Shown in pieces: positions 11,740 to 21,425 of a stretch of DNA of 64,000 nt (positions within the stretch are counted from its first letter, which is position 1; each line of letters opens with the position of its first letter). The notes under the pieces were generated by a model, which saw only the letters and a list, made by a program, of their open reading frames with translations, was not told the DNA's origin and searched no databases. This DNA comes from Cephalopachus bancanus. Lineage: Eukaryota; Chordata; Mammalia; Primates; Tarsiidae. A program made the translations under genes and the position numbers. The stretch is taken from NCBI GenBank assembly GCA_027257055.1, contig JAPVLO010000001.1:13415501-13479500 (forward strand), in the 5' to 3' direction.

Positions 11740-12325
11740 GTAAGTTCTAAAGTAGGATTTTAAAACATAAGTTCTCCAGGTCCAACAAAGGCTTAACATC
11801 TTGGATCTACAAGGAACTCAAACGTGATGAAAAGAAAAAAACAAATAACCCCATTATAAAGTGGGCAAAAGACATGAACAGACACTTCTCAAAGGAAGAC
11901 ATCCGAGCAGCCAACAGACACATGAAGAAATGTTCGACCTCACTAATCATCAGGGAGATGCAAATCAAAACCACACTGAGATACCACCTAACTCCAGTCA
12001 GAATGGCCATTATCAATAACTCAAAAAATAACAGTTACTGGAGAGGGTGTGGCGAAAAGGGAACACTTCTACACTGTTGGTGGGAGTGCAAACTAGTGCA
12101 ACGTCTGTGGAAAACAGTATGGCGATTCCTAAAAGCTCTAAATATTGACCTCCCATATGACCCCGCAATCCCCCTACTGGGAATATACTCTAAAGAACTC
12201 AAATCACTCTATAAAAAAGATATCTGCACACGTATGTTTATTGCAGCATTGTTCACAATAGCAAGAACCTGGAAGCAACCATGCTGTCCATCAAAAGAGG
12301 ACTGGATTTAAAAAATGTGGTACAA
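11740..12325 (+). mobile_element. L1 LINE, ORF2 3' part, left of Alu
   Basis: Low-divergence L1 from ORF2. TCTACAAGGAACTCAAACG, CCATTATAAAGTGGGCAAAAG and ACATGAACAGACACTTCTCA are classic ORF2 3' landmarks. The copy continues at 12611 after a young Alu. It is 5' truncated, a normal outcome of target-primed reverse transcription. Confidence 0.93.
11874..12311 (+). pseudogene. L1 ORF2p C-terminal open fragment
   Basis: A 145-codon uninterrupted frame encodes the C-terminal part of L1 ORF2p, which in intact L1 supplies endonuclease and reverse transcriptase for retrotransposition. The zinc-knuckle-like CX3CX7HX4C region is visible as [18 protein letters not shown]: the usual first cysteine is tyrosine, while the other residues are kept. 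The conserved [20 protein letters not shown] and [13 protein letters not shown] segments follow. No endonuclease or RT domain is present, so the fragment cannot be functional. The frame ends at a TAA at 12309-12311, shortly before the Alu inserted at 12326. Confidence 0.9.
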
Positions 12326-12610
12326 GCCGGGCTCGGTGGCTCAGCCTGTAATCCCGCGCCTTTGGGAGGCTGAGGTGAGTGGATTGCCTGAGCTCATGGG
12401 TTCGAGACCCACCTGGGGAGGGAGACCTCATCTCTACAATAAACCAAAAATCAGCCAGGCGTGGTAGTGCATGCCTGTAATTTCAGCTACTCGGAAGGCT
12501 GAGGCAGAAGGATCACCGGAGCCCAGCAGGTCGAGGCTGCGGTGGCTGGGAGCGGCCACTGCACTCCAGTCTGGGTGACAGAGTGAGACTCCAACTCAAA
12601 AAAAAAAAAA
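12326..12610 (+). mobile_element. Young Alu inserted in L1, perfect TSD
   Basis: Full dimer: CGGGCTCGGTGGCTCAGCC, CAATAAACCAAAAATCAGCC, CCAGCAGGTCGAGGCTGCGG, and an A tail. The target duplication AAAAATGTGGTACA is identical at 12311-12324 and 12606-12619 and matches L1 sequence, so the Alu landed in an existing L1. Confidence 0.97.
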
Positions 12611-13020
12611 TGTGGTACATATACATGATGGAATACTACACAGCCATACAAAAGAAAAAAATCATGAATTTTGCAGCAACCTGGATGGAACTAGAGTCTA
12701 TAATACTGAATGATCTCTCACAGAAACAAAGATCTGAGTATCACATATTCTCACTCATATAGTGGACCTTGAACATCTAACATAATACATAAGAAAATGA
12801 CTGATAGTGATGGGAAACTATGGGGGGGGAGGGTAAGGGAGATGGGATAAACGGTAGTAAATATCTGTCTGGGGATAGGGAGACACCTCTTATCAACAAG
12901 AGTGCCTGAATGAAGCATATTTGTATACCTAACCCTTAACTGTACCCCACAATATCATAATAAAAAATATTGACTATAAAAATTTAAAAAATTAAAAATA
13001 AATAAATGAATACAACATAG
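12611..13020 (+). mobile_element. L1 LINE 3' end, right of Alu
   Basis: Resumes at TGTGGTACATATACATGATGG, then TGGAATACTACACAGCCATA, ATATTCTCACTCATATAGTGG, a G-rich patch and the terminus CTAACCCTTAACTGTACCCC with an A-rich tail. Together with 11740-12325 it is one L1 copy. Confidence 0.92.
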
Positions 13021-13161
13021 GTTCTCATTTGAGGTACAGAGATTCCTTGAACCCCTTAGAACTATAAACAAAATTGTGTGCCACTGTGTATTTTTCTAGG
13101 AACCCGATTCATAGCTGCCAGGAAATTCCTAAAGGATTTAAAATATATATATATTAGAAAC

Positions 13162-13469
13162 TCCCAGGCTCGGTGGCTCAGCCTGTAATCCCAGCACTTT
13201 GAGAGGCTAAGGTGAGTGGATTGCCTGAGCCCACGGGTTCGTGACCCGCCTGGCAACTTGGCAAGGCCTCGTCTCTACAATAAATTTTTTAAAAATTTAG
13301 CCAGGTGTGGTAGCACGTACCTGTAGCTCTGGCTACTTGGAAGACTGAGGCGGAAGGATCGCCAGAGCCCAGCAGGTCAAAAGGCTGCAGTGGCCGGGAG
13401 CGTGCCACTGCACTCCAGTCTGGGTGACAGAGTGAGACTCCAACTCAAAAAATAAAATAAAATAAAAAG
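13162..13469 (+). mobile_element. Alu SINE with TSD
   Basis: Dimer of the lineage-specific type (CAGGCTCGGTGGCTCAGCC, GGTGGCCGGGAGCGTGCC) with an AATAAAATAAAATAAAA tail. The duplication ATTAGAAAC at 13153-13161 and 13470-13478 flanks it. Confidence 0.95.
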
Positions 13470-13478
13470 ATTAGAAAC

Positions 13479-14320
13479 ACTGGTTTAAAAATAAACATTA
13501 ATCTCAAAGTGGTCAATCTCACGTTTTCTTTCTTATAAAAACTGTAGCAGTCTCTGTATAAAACTCTAATCTAGACAAGCTTGTGTTTAACTACCAGTAA
13601 TGACATTTTTTAGTCTCACTGATTTCTCCAGCTGCATTCCTGGGCCCCCTCGAAACTTCGCAGGTGAGGCAGGCAAAGGGAAAGTGAGCAGTCAACAATC
13701 ACAAACCCGCCAATTTCTTCTTCCATAATACCAAAGTTCATCTCCTCTCAGGTCTCCTCATAAACCACACAATCCCCTGCTGGTCTAGTGAAACCCGGAG
13801 ATATTCCCAGGAGGATCAATTCCTTTTAGAGGAGCCAAACAGGAACTAGAATGGGATTACTCATAAGTAGAAGAATGTTCTTAGAAATTCCTTTACTATT
13901 GTTTCGTTTTTTACTGAACATGCCAATGCCACACCTTGTAACTCTGGGAAAGTCATTTTCCCAAGCTACATAAAGAAGTCTCTAAACCAAAAACTGTGGA
14001 TTCAACAGTTTGTCTTATTGGGGCATTAAAAAAACCTATAGACATTTTCAAAAAACTAAAAAAAATTATGTGCATGGTCACCACAGTAGGAAAAAATAAA
14101 ACAAATTTAAGAGCTACATGAGAACCAACGAGATCAGAGAAGAAGGAAAACTCTTGGTTTAAAAGGAAAGAAGTTCAAAAAATGTTCATATATATAATAT
14201 CTCAATTAAAGGTAATATTTGCTTTGCTTTGTCACATAAAAAGAGATGAGGTTGAAAAACCATATCTCCAAATCTTACAGAATGTCTTAAAAGATCAACA
14301 ACCCCAAAACGGCCAACACA
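13479..14320. other. Unique AT-rich stretch
   Basis: No clear repeat until L1-like sequence begins near 14330. No coding signature. Confidence 0.4.
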
Positions 14321-14329
14321 ATATCGAAT

Positions 14330-15778
14330 GAGAAAAAAATGCAGAACCAAAATTACCCAAGCCTCAAGAGTTACTATAAGACTCCAGCGATAAAGATGGA
14401 GAGGTATCGGCAAAGGAACAGAGACATTGATCCAAAGAGATAGTCCTGACATAGACCCACATCAATATAGTCACCTGATCTTTGACAAAGTAACAAAGAT
14501 AAAACAATGAGGAAAAGAAAACCTTTCCAACAAACTGTGCTGGAACAATTGGACACTGAAACACACACACAAAAAAGGAAAAAAAAATCATGACACAAAC
14601 CTTTCACATTTACACATTTCACAAAAATTAGCTTAAAAATGTAAAATGCAAGACTATAAAACACCTTGTTGACAACATCAGGAAAAAGCGAGATGACCTT
14701 GTTCGGCAATGATTTTCAGATGCAACATCAAAGGTATGATCCATAAAAGAAATCATTGAGAAGCTGGGTTTAATTAAAACTAAAAACGTTTGCTCAATGA
14801 CCAGAAACTCACAAAAGAATGAGAAGCAAGCCCACACACTGTAAGCCGATATTTGTAAATGGCATATCTGATCAGAGAGTGTTATCCAAAATATACAAAG
14901 ATCTCTTAAAACTCAACAATAAATAAAAAAACAGTCCATTTTTTTAATGGAAAAAAGAAATCACTCACCAAAGAAGACATACAGATGGCAAATAAGCATA
15001 TGAAAATATGCTCAACATAGATGTCCCAAGAAATTGCAAATTATAACAACAATTAGATACCACTACACACCTATATAAAATCCAGAACAGTGACAACACC
15101 AGATGCCAGTGAAAATGTGAAGCAAGATATCCTGTCATTCATTGCTGATGAGAAGCAAAACGGTACCACCATCCTGGCAAACAGTTTTGGCAGTTTCTTA
15201 CAAAACTAAATGCATTTTTCCCTACAACCTAACAATTGTACTCTTTGATATTTATTCAAATGGATTGAAAACATGTTTTTTTTTTTTAATTCTTCTTGCA
15301 ATGTATAGCGGCTTTATTCATCACTGCTGAAACTTGGAAACAAGGATAAACAAACTGTGGTGCATCTAAACAATGGAATAGTATTCAGTGCTAAAAAGAA
15401 ATGCGCTTTCAAATCATGAAAAGACATAAAGAAAACATAAATGCATACCCCCAAGTGAAGGAAGCCAACCTGCAAAGGCTGTAGGACTCCAACTCTATGA
15501 TATTCTGAAAAAGGGAAAACTATGGAGGCAAAAAATTGAATGATTTCTGGAGTTGGGGAGTGAGGAGGGAGGGATAATAGATGTGTCCAGAGGATTCTTG
15601 GGGCAGCAAAACTACTCTCTAGGAGACAATAATGGCAGACACACGTTCATGACTCAATGTGCAACACTAAGAGAAATTCTTCATGTTAACCATGGATTTT
15701 TAACGATGATGATGTGTCCACATAGGTTTATTCCATGTACACATGGACTACTCTAGTACAAGACATTGATAATGGGCA
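14330..15778 (+). mobile_element. Old L1 LINE, left of LTR-like repeat
   Basis: Decayed ORF2 and 3' UTR: CATAGACCCACATCAATATAG, CACCTGATCTTTGACAAAG, TGTGCTGGAACAATTGGACAC, ACCAAAGAAGACATACAGATGG and TTCATCACTGCTGAAACTTGG. Stops and frameshifts are frequent, so the copy is ancient. The 3' end resumes at 16307. Confidence 0.8.
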
Positions 15779-16306
15779 TATTAGTCAGGGTTCTCTAGAA
15801 AAATGGAACAACTGAGGTGTGCTTGTGGAGAAAGAGAGAGAGAAAGAGAGGGAATAAGGAATTGGTTCCTGTGATTTTGGAAGCCAATAAGTCCTACAGT
15901 CTGCAGGGTGAGTTGGTGTGCTGGAAACCCAAGAGAGCTGATGGTGTAAGTTCTTGTCCAAAGACCAGCAGCCTCAAAACTCAGAAAGAGCTGGCATTGC
16001 AGTTCTAGTCTGAAGGCCGGAAAACACCAGCGTCCCTGCTCACAGAAAACAGGCAGGAATTCCCTCTTATTGAGAAGAGGGATCAGCATTTTGGGGGAGG
16101 GAATCAACCTTTTTGTTTTAGCCAAGCCTTCAATTGGTTGGAAGAGGCCCAGCCACATCATAAGGCAATCTGCCTTACTCAGTCTACTGATTTAAAAGTT
16201 AATCTCATCAGGAAAGGCCCTCACAAAAATGCACAGAACAATGCTTGACCCAAACATGTAGATACCCTGTGGTCCAGTCAAGTCGAAACATAAAATTGCC
16301 CATCAC
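15779..16306 (-). mobile_element. LTR-like eutherian repeat in old L1
   Basis: Begins CATATTAGTCAGGGTTCTCTAG and ends near AAATTGCCCATCACAG, with GGAATCAACC and TAATCTCATCAGGAAAGGCCC inside. I recognise the TTAGTCAGGGTTCTC type as a common eutherian interspersed repeat but do not assign a family; the strand is tentative. It splits the L1 whose end continues at 16307. Confidence 0.5.
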
Positions 16307-16430
16307 AGTAGATGACTCCGTGTGTGGGCGTGGGAGGGGTATGTGGAAACTATACTTTCCCTTCAATTTTTCTGTAAACCTAAAAAATCTACTCTAAAAA
16401 TAAAATCTACATTAGAAAATAAAACTTAAC
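16307..16430 (+). mobile_element. Old L1 3' end, right part
   Basis: GGAGGGGTATGTGGAAACTA, CAATTTTTCTGTAAACC and TAAAAAATCTACTCTAAAAA are the usual 3' end of old (L1M-type) elements. It continues the L1 that stops at 15778. Confidence 0.7.
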
Positions 16431-16895
16431 TCAGAAAAAAACAGTGCATTCTTTAAGGAAGTAACCTCCAAATTTAACTACATGAAAAGTAAATGAATCT
16501 TACAGAAATACATATCAGTTAAAGGGAATTGATCAGCTGGATTTAATAACAGTGCAATCAAGAGTGCCTTCCAAGGTAGATATTAACTGGCATTCGTGTC
16601 ACATGAAGATATTCATAAATGAGCAAATTAAATTTCTATGATGATTATTCTATTGGTACTATGGATGAGGACTCCTGGGTATAAACAAAAGTAGGGGGGA
16701 GAAATTTTCAGTCAAGAGAACTCGACCACCTCCATTCTAGACCACAGGAGAGGAGGCCTGTTTCAATTCTTCATCACAAAGAACAGTCAGTTCAGGGCAA
16801 TACAAACAAAGACCCTACATGCTTTGATGACAATAATAGAAGATGTGTCTTCATGACTAGTACATCAGGCTTGATGTTGAATCACAGTTCAATAA
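16431..16895. other. Unique stretch, no gene recognised
   Basis: AT-rich with no recognised repeat or coding signature. Confidence 0.4.
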
Positions 16896-16896
16896 A

Positions 16897-17105
16897 GTGA
16901 GAGATTGGCAAACTTGCCTATTGGTCCAACATGACCCCCCACAAGCTTTTGTAAATAAGGCTTTATCAGAACACAACCATGTTCATTTGTTTATTTGTGT
17001 CTATGCCTTCTTTTGAACTACCAGGGCAGAACTGAGTAGTTACAACAGAAATTGTATGGCCCATAGGCAGAAAATGTTTACAAACTTGTTCTTTACAGAA
17101 TAATA
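16897..17105 (-). mobile_element. hAT (Charlie-type) MITE remnant, reverse
   Basis: Reverse of the element at 11425: starts GATTGGCAAACTTGCC, has TGTAAATAAGGCTTTATCAG and ACACAACCATGTTCATTTG, and ends ACAAACTTGTTCTTTACAG. These match the complement of the common cannot-miss order found in hAT-Charlie MITEs. Confidence 0.65.
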
Positions 17106-17500
17106 CTGCCAACTCTTCATAAAGTCCATCAATAAGTTTTTTTTAAGGGGAATTTTTTAAGCTTTTAATTTTATGAAGAAAAAAGAAACAACTCTTCCTA
17201 AGTGCAGTGTGGTGCCCTGAAGGAAGTACATTAGTTGGTAACCCAGTCAAATCAGAACAAAGTCCATAGCTAAGTTGCAAATAACATAGTGATGTTAATT
17301 TTTGAATTTTAACAAATGTATTGTGGTTTCATAACATTTTTAAGGGAATAATTTTGTTTATTTCAAAAAACCAAACAAAATAAATTATGTATACTGAGAT
17401 ATGCAATGATATTTCTAGAGGAGCTGAAAAACACCATATTAAGAAAGAAATTAAAAATAGAGTAGTGAAAAGGAGAATTTAAAATGCAATGTCCTTTGCT
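17106..17500. other. Unique AT-rich stretch
   Basis: No repeat family or gene recognised. Confidence 0.4.
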
Positions 17501-17504
17501 TTTA

Positions 17505-17532
17505 TCGATCTATCTATCTATCTATCTATCTA
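17505..17532 (+). repeat. (ATCT)n microsatellite
   Basis: About seven ATCT units at the tail of a reverse L1; the array probably grew from the L1 A-rich tail. Confidence 0.9.
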
Positions 17533-18035
17533 AGGATGTGGGGTACAGTTCAGGATTAGGTGTACAAATGGTCATCGTACAGGTAAAGTTTGGGCTTCCC
17601 TCTGGTCCCCACTTGCCTGCTTTGAGATCAGGTACCATTACTGTTGTTCTGTTCCTCCCTCCTCGCACCCCAGCAGTATCCTGCTACTACCAATCCCTTT
17701 CTTGTACATAAATGTTCAAGGTGTACTTATGAGTGACAACATGTGGTGCTCTATTCTTTGTTTCTGTGATAGATCACTGAGTAAAATAGATTCTAAATTG
17801 ATTCAAGTTGCTGCAAAGTCCATATGTGTGTCCTTCTTTATGGCTGCATAATATTCCATTGTGTATACATACCACATTATTTTATCCAGTCCAGTTTTGA
17901 TGGGCAGCATGGTTGGTTCCATGTTTTTGCTATTGTGAATAGTGCTGCAATAAACATGGGTGTGCAGGTGTCTTTATTTGTAGAATGATGTGAGTTCCTC
18001 TGTTTATATTCCCAGTAGGGGATTGTTTGGTAATA
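17533..18035 (-). mobile_element. L1 LINE 3' end, reverse
   Basis: From GATGTGGGGTACAGTTCAGG (complement of the same 3' terminus seen in the other L1s), through GCACCCCAGCAGTATCCTGC, TATGGCTGCATAATATTCC and AATAGTGCTGCAATAAACATGG. It ends around CCCAGTAGGGGATTG. 5' truncated. Confidence 0.88.
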
Positions 18036-18253
18036 TGGAAAATTTCATAACATATTAAGAATGTTAATGCTGCACAACTTCTCTGCACTATCCTTGAAAC
18101 TTTCTATAAATTTAAAATTTTTCCAAAAGTTTTTTTTTAAATCCTCAGCAAGTAGGTATTTGCAATAAACATTCAAAATGGAAATAACTCCGTCTTTAAT
18201 CATAGTAATGATATGGCTGTGGGAATCACTCATGCATTTATTCAGTAAAGATT

Positions 18254-18552
18254 TCTTTTAGTTTTTGAGTCAAAGTCTCTCACTCTGTCACCCAGCTGGC
18301 TTGCAGTGGCATGATCATGGCTCACTGCAGCCTCAATCTCCTGGGCTCAGGTGATTCTTCCTCCTCAGACTTCTAAGTAGCTGGGACTATAGGCATGTGC
18401 CACAACACCTAAATAATCTTTTAAAATTTTTTTGTGGAGATGCGTTCTCACTATGTTGCCCAGGCTGGTTTCAAACTCCTAGACTCAAGCAATCCTCTGG
18501 CTTCACCCTCCCAAAGTGCTGGGATTACAAGCATGAGCCACTGTGCCTGGCT
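18254..18552 (-). mobile_element. Alu SINE, reverse, older
   Basis: T-rich head, GTCTCTCACTCTGTCACCC, CTCACTGCAGCCTCAATCTCC, CTATGTTGCCCAGGCTGG and CAAAGTGCTGGGATTACAAG. The flanks ATTCAGTAAAGAT and ATTCCATAAAGAT form an imperfect target duplication. Confidence 0.94.
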
Positions 18553-18795
18553 ATTCCATAAAGATGAATTAGAAACCTGCAACATCAATAACAAAAAACC
18601 TATTTACAAAAATACAGATGAAAATTAGCATACTCCCTAAGTTTCATAATTGTATCCTAGCCAAATGTTAGAAACTGTAAAAATATTGCTGATACAATTA
18701 ATGATATAAAAAGTAAATGAAGAAGAAAGATGACAATCACCTACTGGTGTGCGATAACAAGTAATTCAGAGGCTGAAGTAACAACAAGGTCTTTG
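18553..18795. other. Unique spacer between Alus
   Basis: No repeat or coding signature. Confidence 0.4.
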
Positions 18796-18796
18796 A

Positions 18797-19090
18797 GGGT
18801 CAGGTGCAGTGGCTCACGCCTGTAATCCCAGCAATTTTGGAGGGTGAGAGGGCTGTCTGTGCCCAGGGATTCGAGACCAGCCTGGGCAACTTGACGAGCC
18901 CTCATCTCTATAATACAATTTTTTAAAAAGTTGGCCAGATGTGGTAGTGTACACCTGTAGTTTCAGCTGAGGCGGAAGGATCACCTGAGCCCAGTAGGTC
19001 AAGGCTGCAGTGGCCTTGACTGTGCCACTATACTCTATCCTGGGTGACTGAGTGAGACTCCAAGTCAATAATAATAACAATAATAACAAT
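18797..19090 (+). mobile_element. Alu SINE with internal deletion
   Basis: CAGGTGCAGTGGCTCACGCC, CTGTGCCCAGGGATTCGAG, GTTTCAGCTGAGGCGGAAGG. The right arm lacks the usual CTACTTGGAAGGCTG piece. The tail is an AATAATAAC-type degenerate run. Confidence 0.92.
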
Positions 19091-19119
19091 GAATGAAATT
19101 TAAAAGTAATAATAAAGTC

Positions 19120-19781
19120 TTTTATTTTTAACCTTCCCAGAGGAAGGTTAAAAAACAAGTATGACATGAATACTGCTTCCTGGACGTATTTAGGAGAGGA
19201 GAAGGTAGAAACACCTGTGAACGTCTGCTGTTTGTACAAGTTGGGTTGAGGGTCTCCTCTCTCGGATGTCCTCCAGATCTGAACGCCCACAAAGCAGCAA
19301 CCTAGACTAAATCCCAGTTACCAAGGCTCAGCGACCAATCTGGGTTCCCACTGCTCTATGACAGTAGATCAGAGAGAAATCGTTTATACCTCTGACAAAA
19401 AGAGTGTGCTACATTCAAGTGGTGTTTGGGATGACAGAAGATCCAGCAAGCGGAAATAAAAAGATGCCCAAGGAAGTAATTGAGCAGGGCTGCTTGGATG
19501 GGCCCTCTAGCTGGTTGGACAAGCGCCAAAAGGAAATGAAAAATATGCAAGTAGTGCCCGCATATGGAGCTTCTGCAAAGTCTTGGGATTTTATTTTGCA
19601 TGAGGCAGGAAGATCCCCGCTACCCTTTTCTGCCTAATGACTGTCCACACACAAGGCTTGGGCATGTTAGATAAACAGTCAACACTGCCGTCCACAAGAT
19701 AAGAGTTAAGGAGATAGAAGTTATGATATCCAGAAGTCCAGGAAAGCTTATTACCATGACCTATTTCTTTACGATTTAGGC
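19120..19781. other. Unique stretch, no gene recognised
   Basis: Contains a 77-codon plus-strand frame (19404-19637) without any domain or splice context that I can recognise. No repeat signature. Confidence 0.4.
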
Positions 19782-20289
19782 CAGGCACATCCAACCCGCA
19801 GCCCGTAGGCCTCATATGGCCCAGGACAGCTAGCTAGTCATGTGGTCCACAAAATCTTTTAACATAATGTGTTTTTTAGCATTTATTTTCTTTGTGACCC
19901 CATGCGCAGGTCCATTTTTGAAGTTCGCTATGATGCTTTATTCATGACATCGTTTTTTGGCAGACATACATTTGAGACCAATAGTTTTCAAGTATGAACT
20001 ACAAAGAGCAAAATTTGAACAAACATTTCGGACAAGCACCTTGAGAACTCACTAAGAATTGCTACCACTTCCATCAAACCAGGCGTTGATAGACTAGTTT
20101 TACAAAAACAAGGTCAAATTTCCCAATAGTTCTATATTGTTCTCATTTTTCTAAACTTTATATAATACAACATATTAAAACAAGATTTTATGCATATGCG
20201 CTAACTCTATTACATAATTTGTGTGTGGTCTAAGATAATTCCTGTTTACTGGATGTGGCCCAGAGAAGCCAAAAGCTTGGATGCCTCTG
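19782..20289 (-). mobile_element. hAT DNA transposon relic, both ends
   Basis: The left terminus CAGGCACATCCAACCCGCAG pairs with the complement of the right terminus, CAGAGGCATCCAAGCTTTTG. The 8-base flanks ATTTAGGC (19774-19781) and GTTTAGAC (20290-20297) match at 6 of 8 positions, the size expected for hAT target duplications. It is the reverse of the related element at 32933-34006. No transposase frame remains. Confidence 0.8.
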
Positions 20290-20297
20290 GTTTAGAC

Positions 20298-20878
20298 TGG
20301 AGTACTGAAACTCTGCAAAGTTTGGACAAAATAGTCACATATGTCTTCCCTCTCCTTTCTCAGTCTCCTGCAAATTAAAGGAATTGGAAGGATAATATTG
20401 AGTGTCGGCTCCAATCGTTATGATAGTGGATGAGATCAGTGGGTTTCTGCACCCCTCTGGCTCCCTTAGGAATTCCTCATTGCAGGAAAAGTGACTAAAG
20501 AGTGAAGAGGTAGAGACCCTACTCAGACCCCTTCAGCAACATAATTCAGACAGTCAAAGTACATCTGTGTGACAAGTCCCGAAACACATGAGATGTTCTC
20601 ATGAATTCAGCCCTCGGAAGCCTTTCTTGTAAGAGCCAGCCAAGATTCAGGAAAGGCAACTGAGAAGTTCTCAAAGAGGAAACTTGAGTCTAGCGGGGGG
20701 GGGAAGAAAATGTTATTGTTTGGATTGTATTTCCTGTCATAAAGTGGCAGCCATGGTTTTCTCTCTCGAGCCGGAAATGAAGTGTTTCCTTATTGTCAAA
20801 GGACTGAGATACAGGGTTAAAAGTCCCAGTACGGAAAGTGATTCAGTGGCATGTACAATTTCCCCAGGAACTGTTGAC
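20298..20878. other. Unique stretch, no gene recognised
   Basis: No repeat or gene recognised; one GGGGGGGGG run near 20695. Confidence 0.4.
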
Positions 20879-21055
20879 CGAGTACTCAACACGTGACAGA
20901 CACAGTGCCAAAAGTCTTTCATGAATTTTCAAATGTAACTCCCACATCAGTTCAATGAAGTAGAGATTGTTGTTATCTCAGTTTTACATGAGAGGAAACT
21001 GATTCTGAGGTTAAGAGACTTACTCAAGGTCATAGAACTCTGAAGGATCCCAAAT
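20879..21055 (-). mobile_element. MIR SINE, reverse
   Basis: Reverse MIR layout: ACAGACACAGTGCCAAAAG, CATCAGTTCAATGAAGTAGAG, TTATCTCAGTTTTACATGAG and GGTTAAGAGACTTACTCAAGG. Confidence 0.75.
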
Positions 21056-21239
21056 ATAAGAGGCTGGACACCACATGAACCCAGCGGCATGGAATTTGAA
21101 TGACCGGAATTACTGCCACAAAAGAACCCACACAGTTGCATGACAACTTTACTTTCTTTATCACAAATGAAATTTGGACTAAGGGGAATCTCAAGTTTAT
21201 TCACTACAGTTCCAGAAGGCCAACACCTGATGTTACTTG

Positions 21240-21425
21240 ACCCTAGATGATCCTTAAAGAGTGTCCATTAGCCAACTGGCCCAATCTAGAACAACAGCTT
21301 CTAAAAACTGGGGGTTTCCCAGGATCTTTCGCCCATGCCAGTTCTGGCATGTCCTCCTTTCTTTCCTCCCTTCTCTCTCTAATAAACTTTGTTTAAAAAC
21401 AAAAACAAAACAAACAAACAAAAAA
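21240..21425 (+). other. Possible LTR end plus (CAAA)n
   Basis: TCTCTCTCTAATAAACTTTG resembles the polyadenylation signal and R region of an endogenous-retrovirus LTR, preceded by a C/T-rich segment, and followed by an ACAAACAAAC-type A-rich run. No TG...CA boundaries or coding region were found, so the call is weak. Confidence 0.3.

Noticed and set aside
15553..16161. Frames of 63-126 codons around the LTR-like repeat
   Set aside because: They cross an old L1 end and the inserted repeat, so they are chance frames.
21240..21425. Endogenous retrovirus provirus
   Set aside because: Only a polyadenylation-like LTR end was seen. No TG..CA borders, primer-binding site or gag/pol/env remnants nearby.
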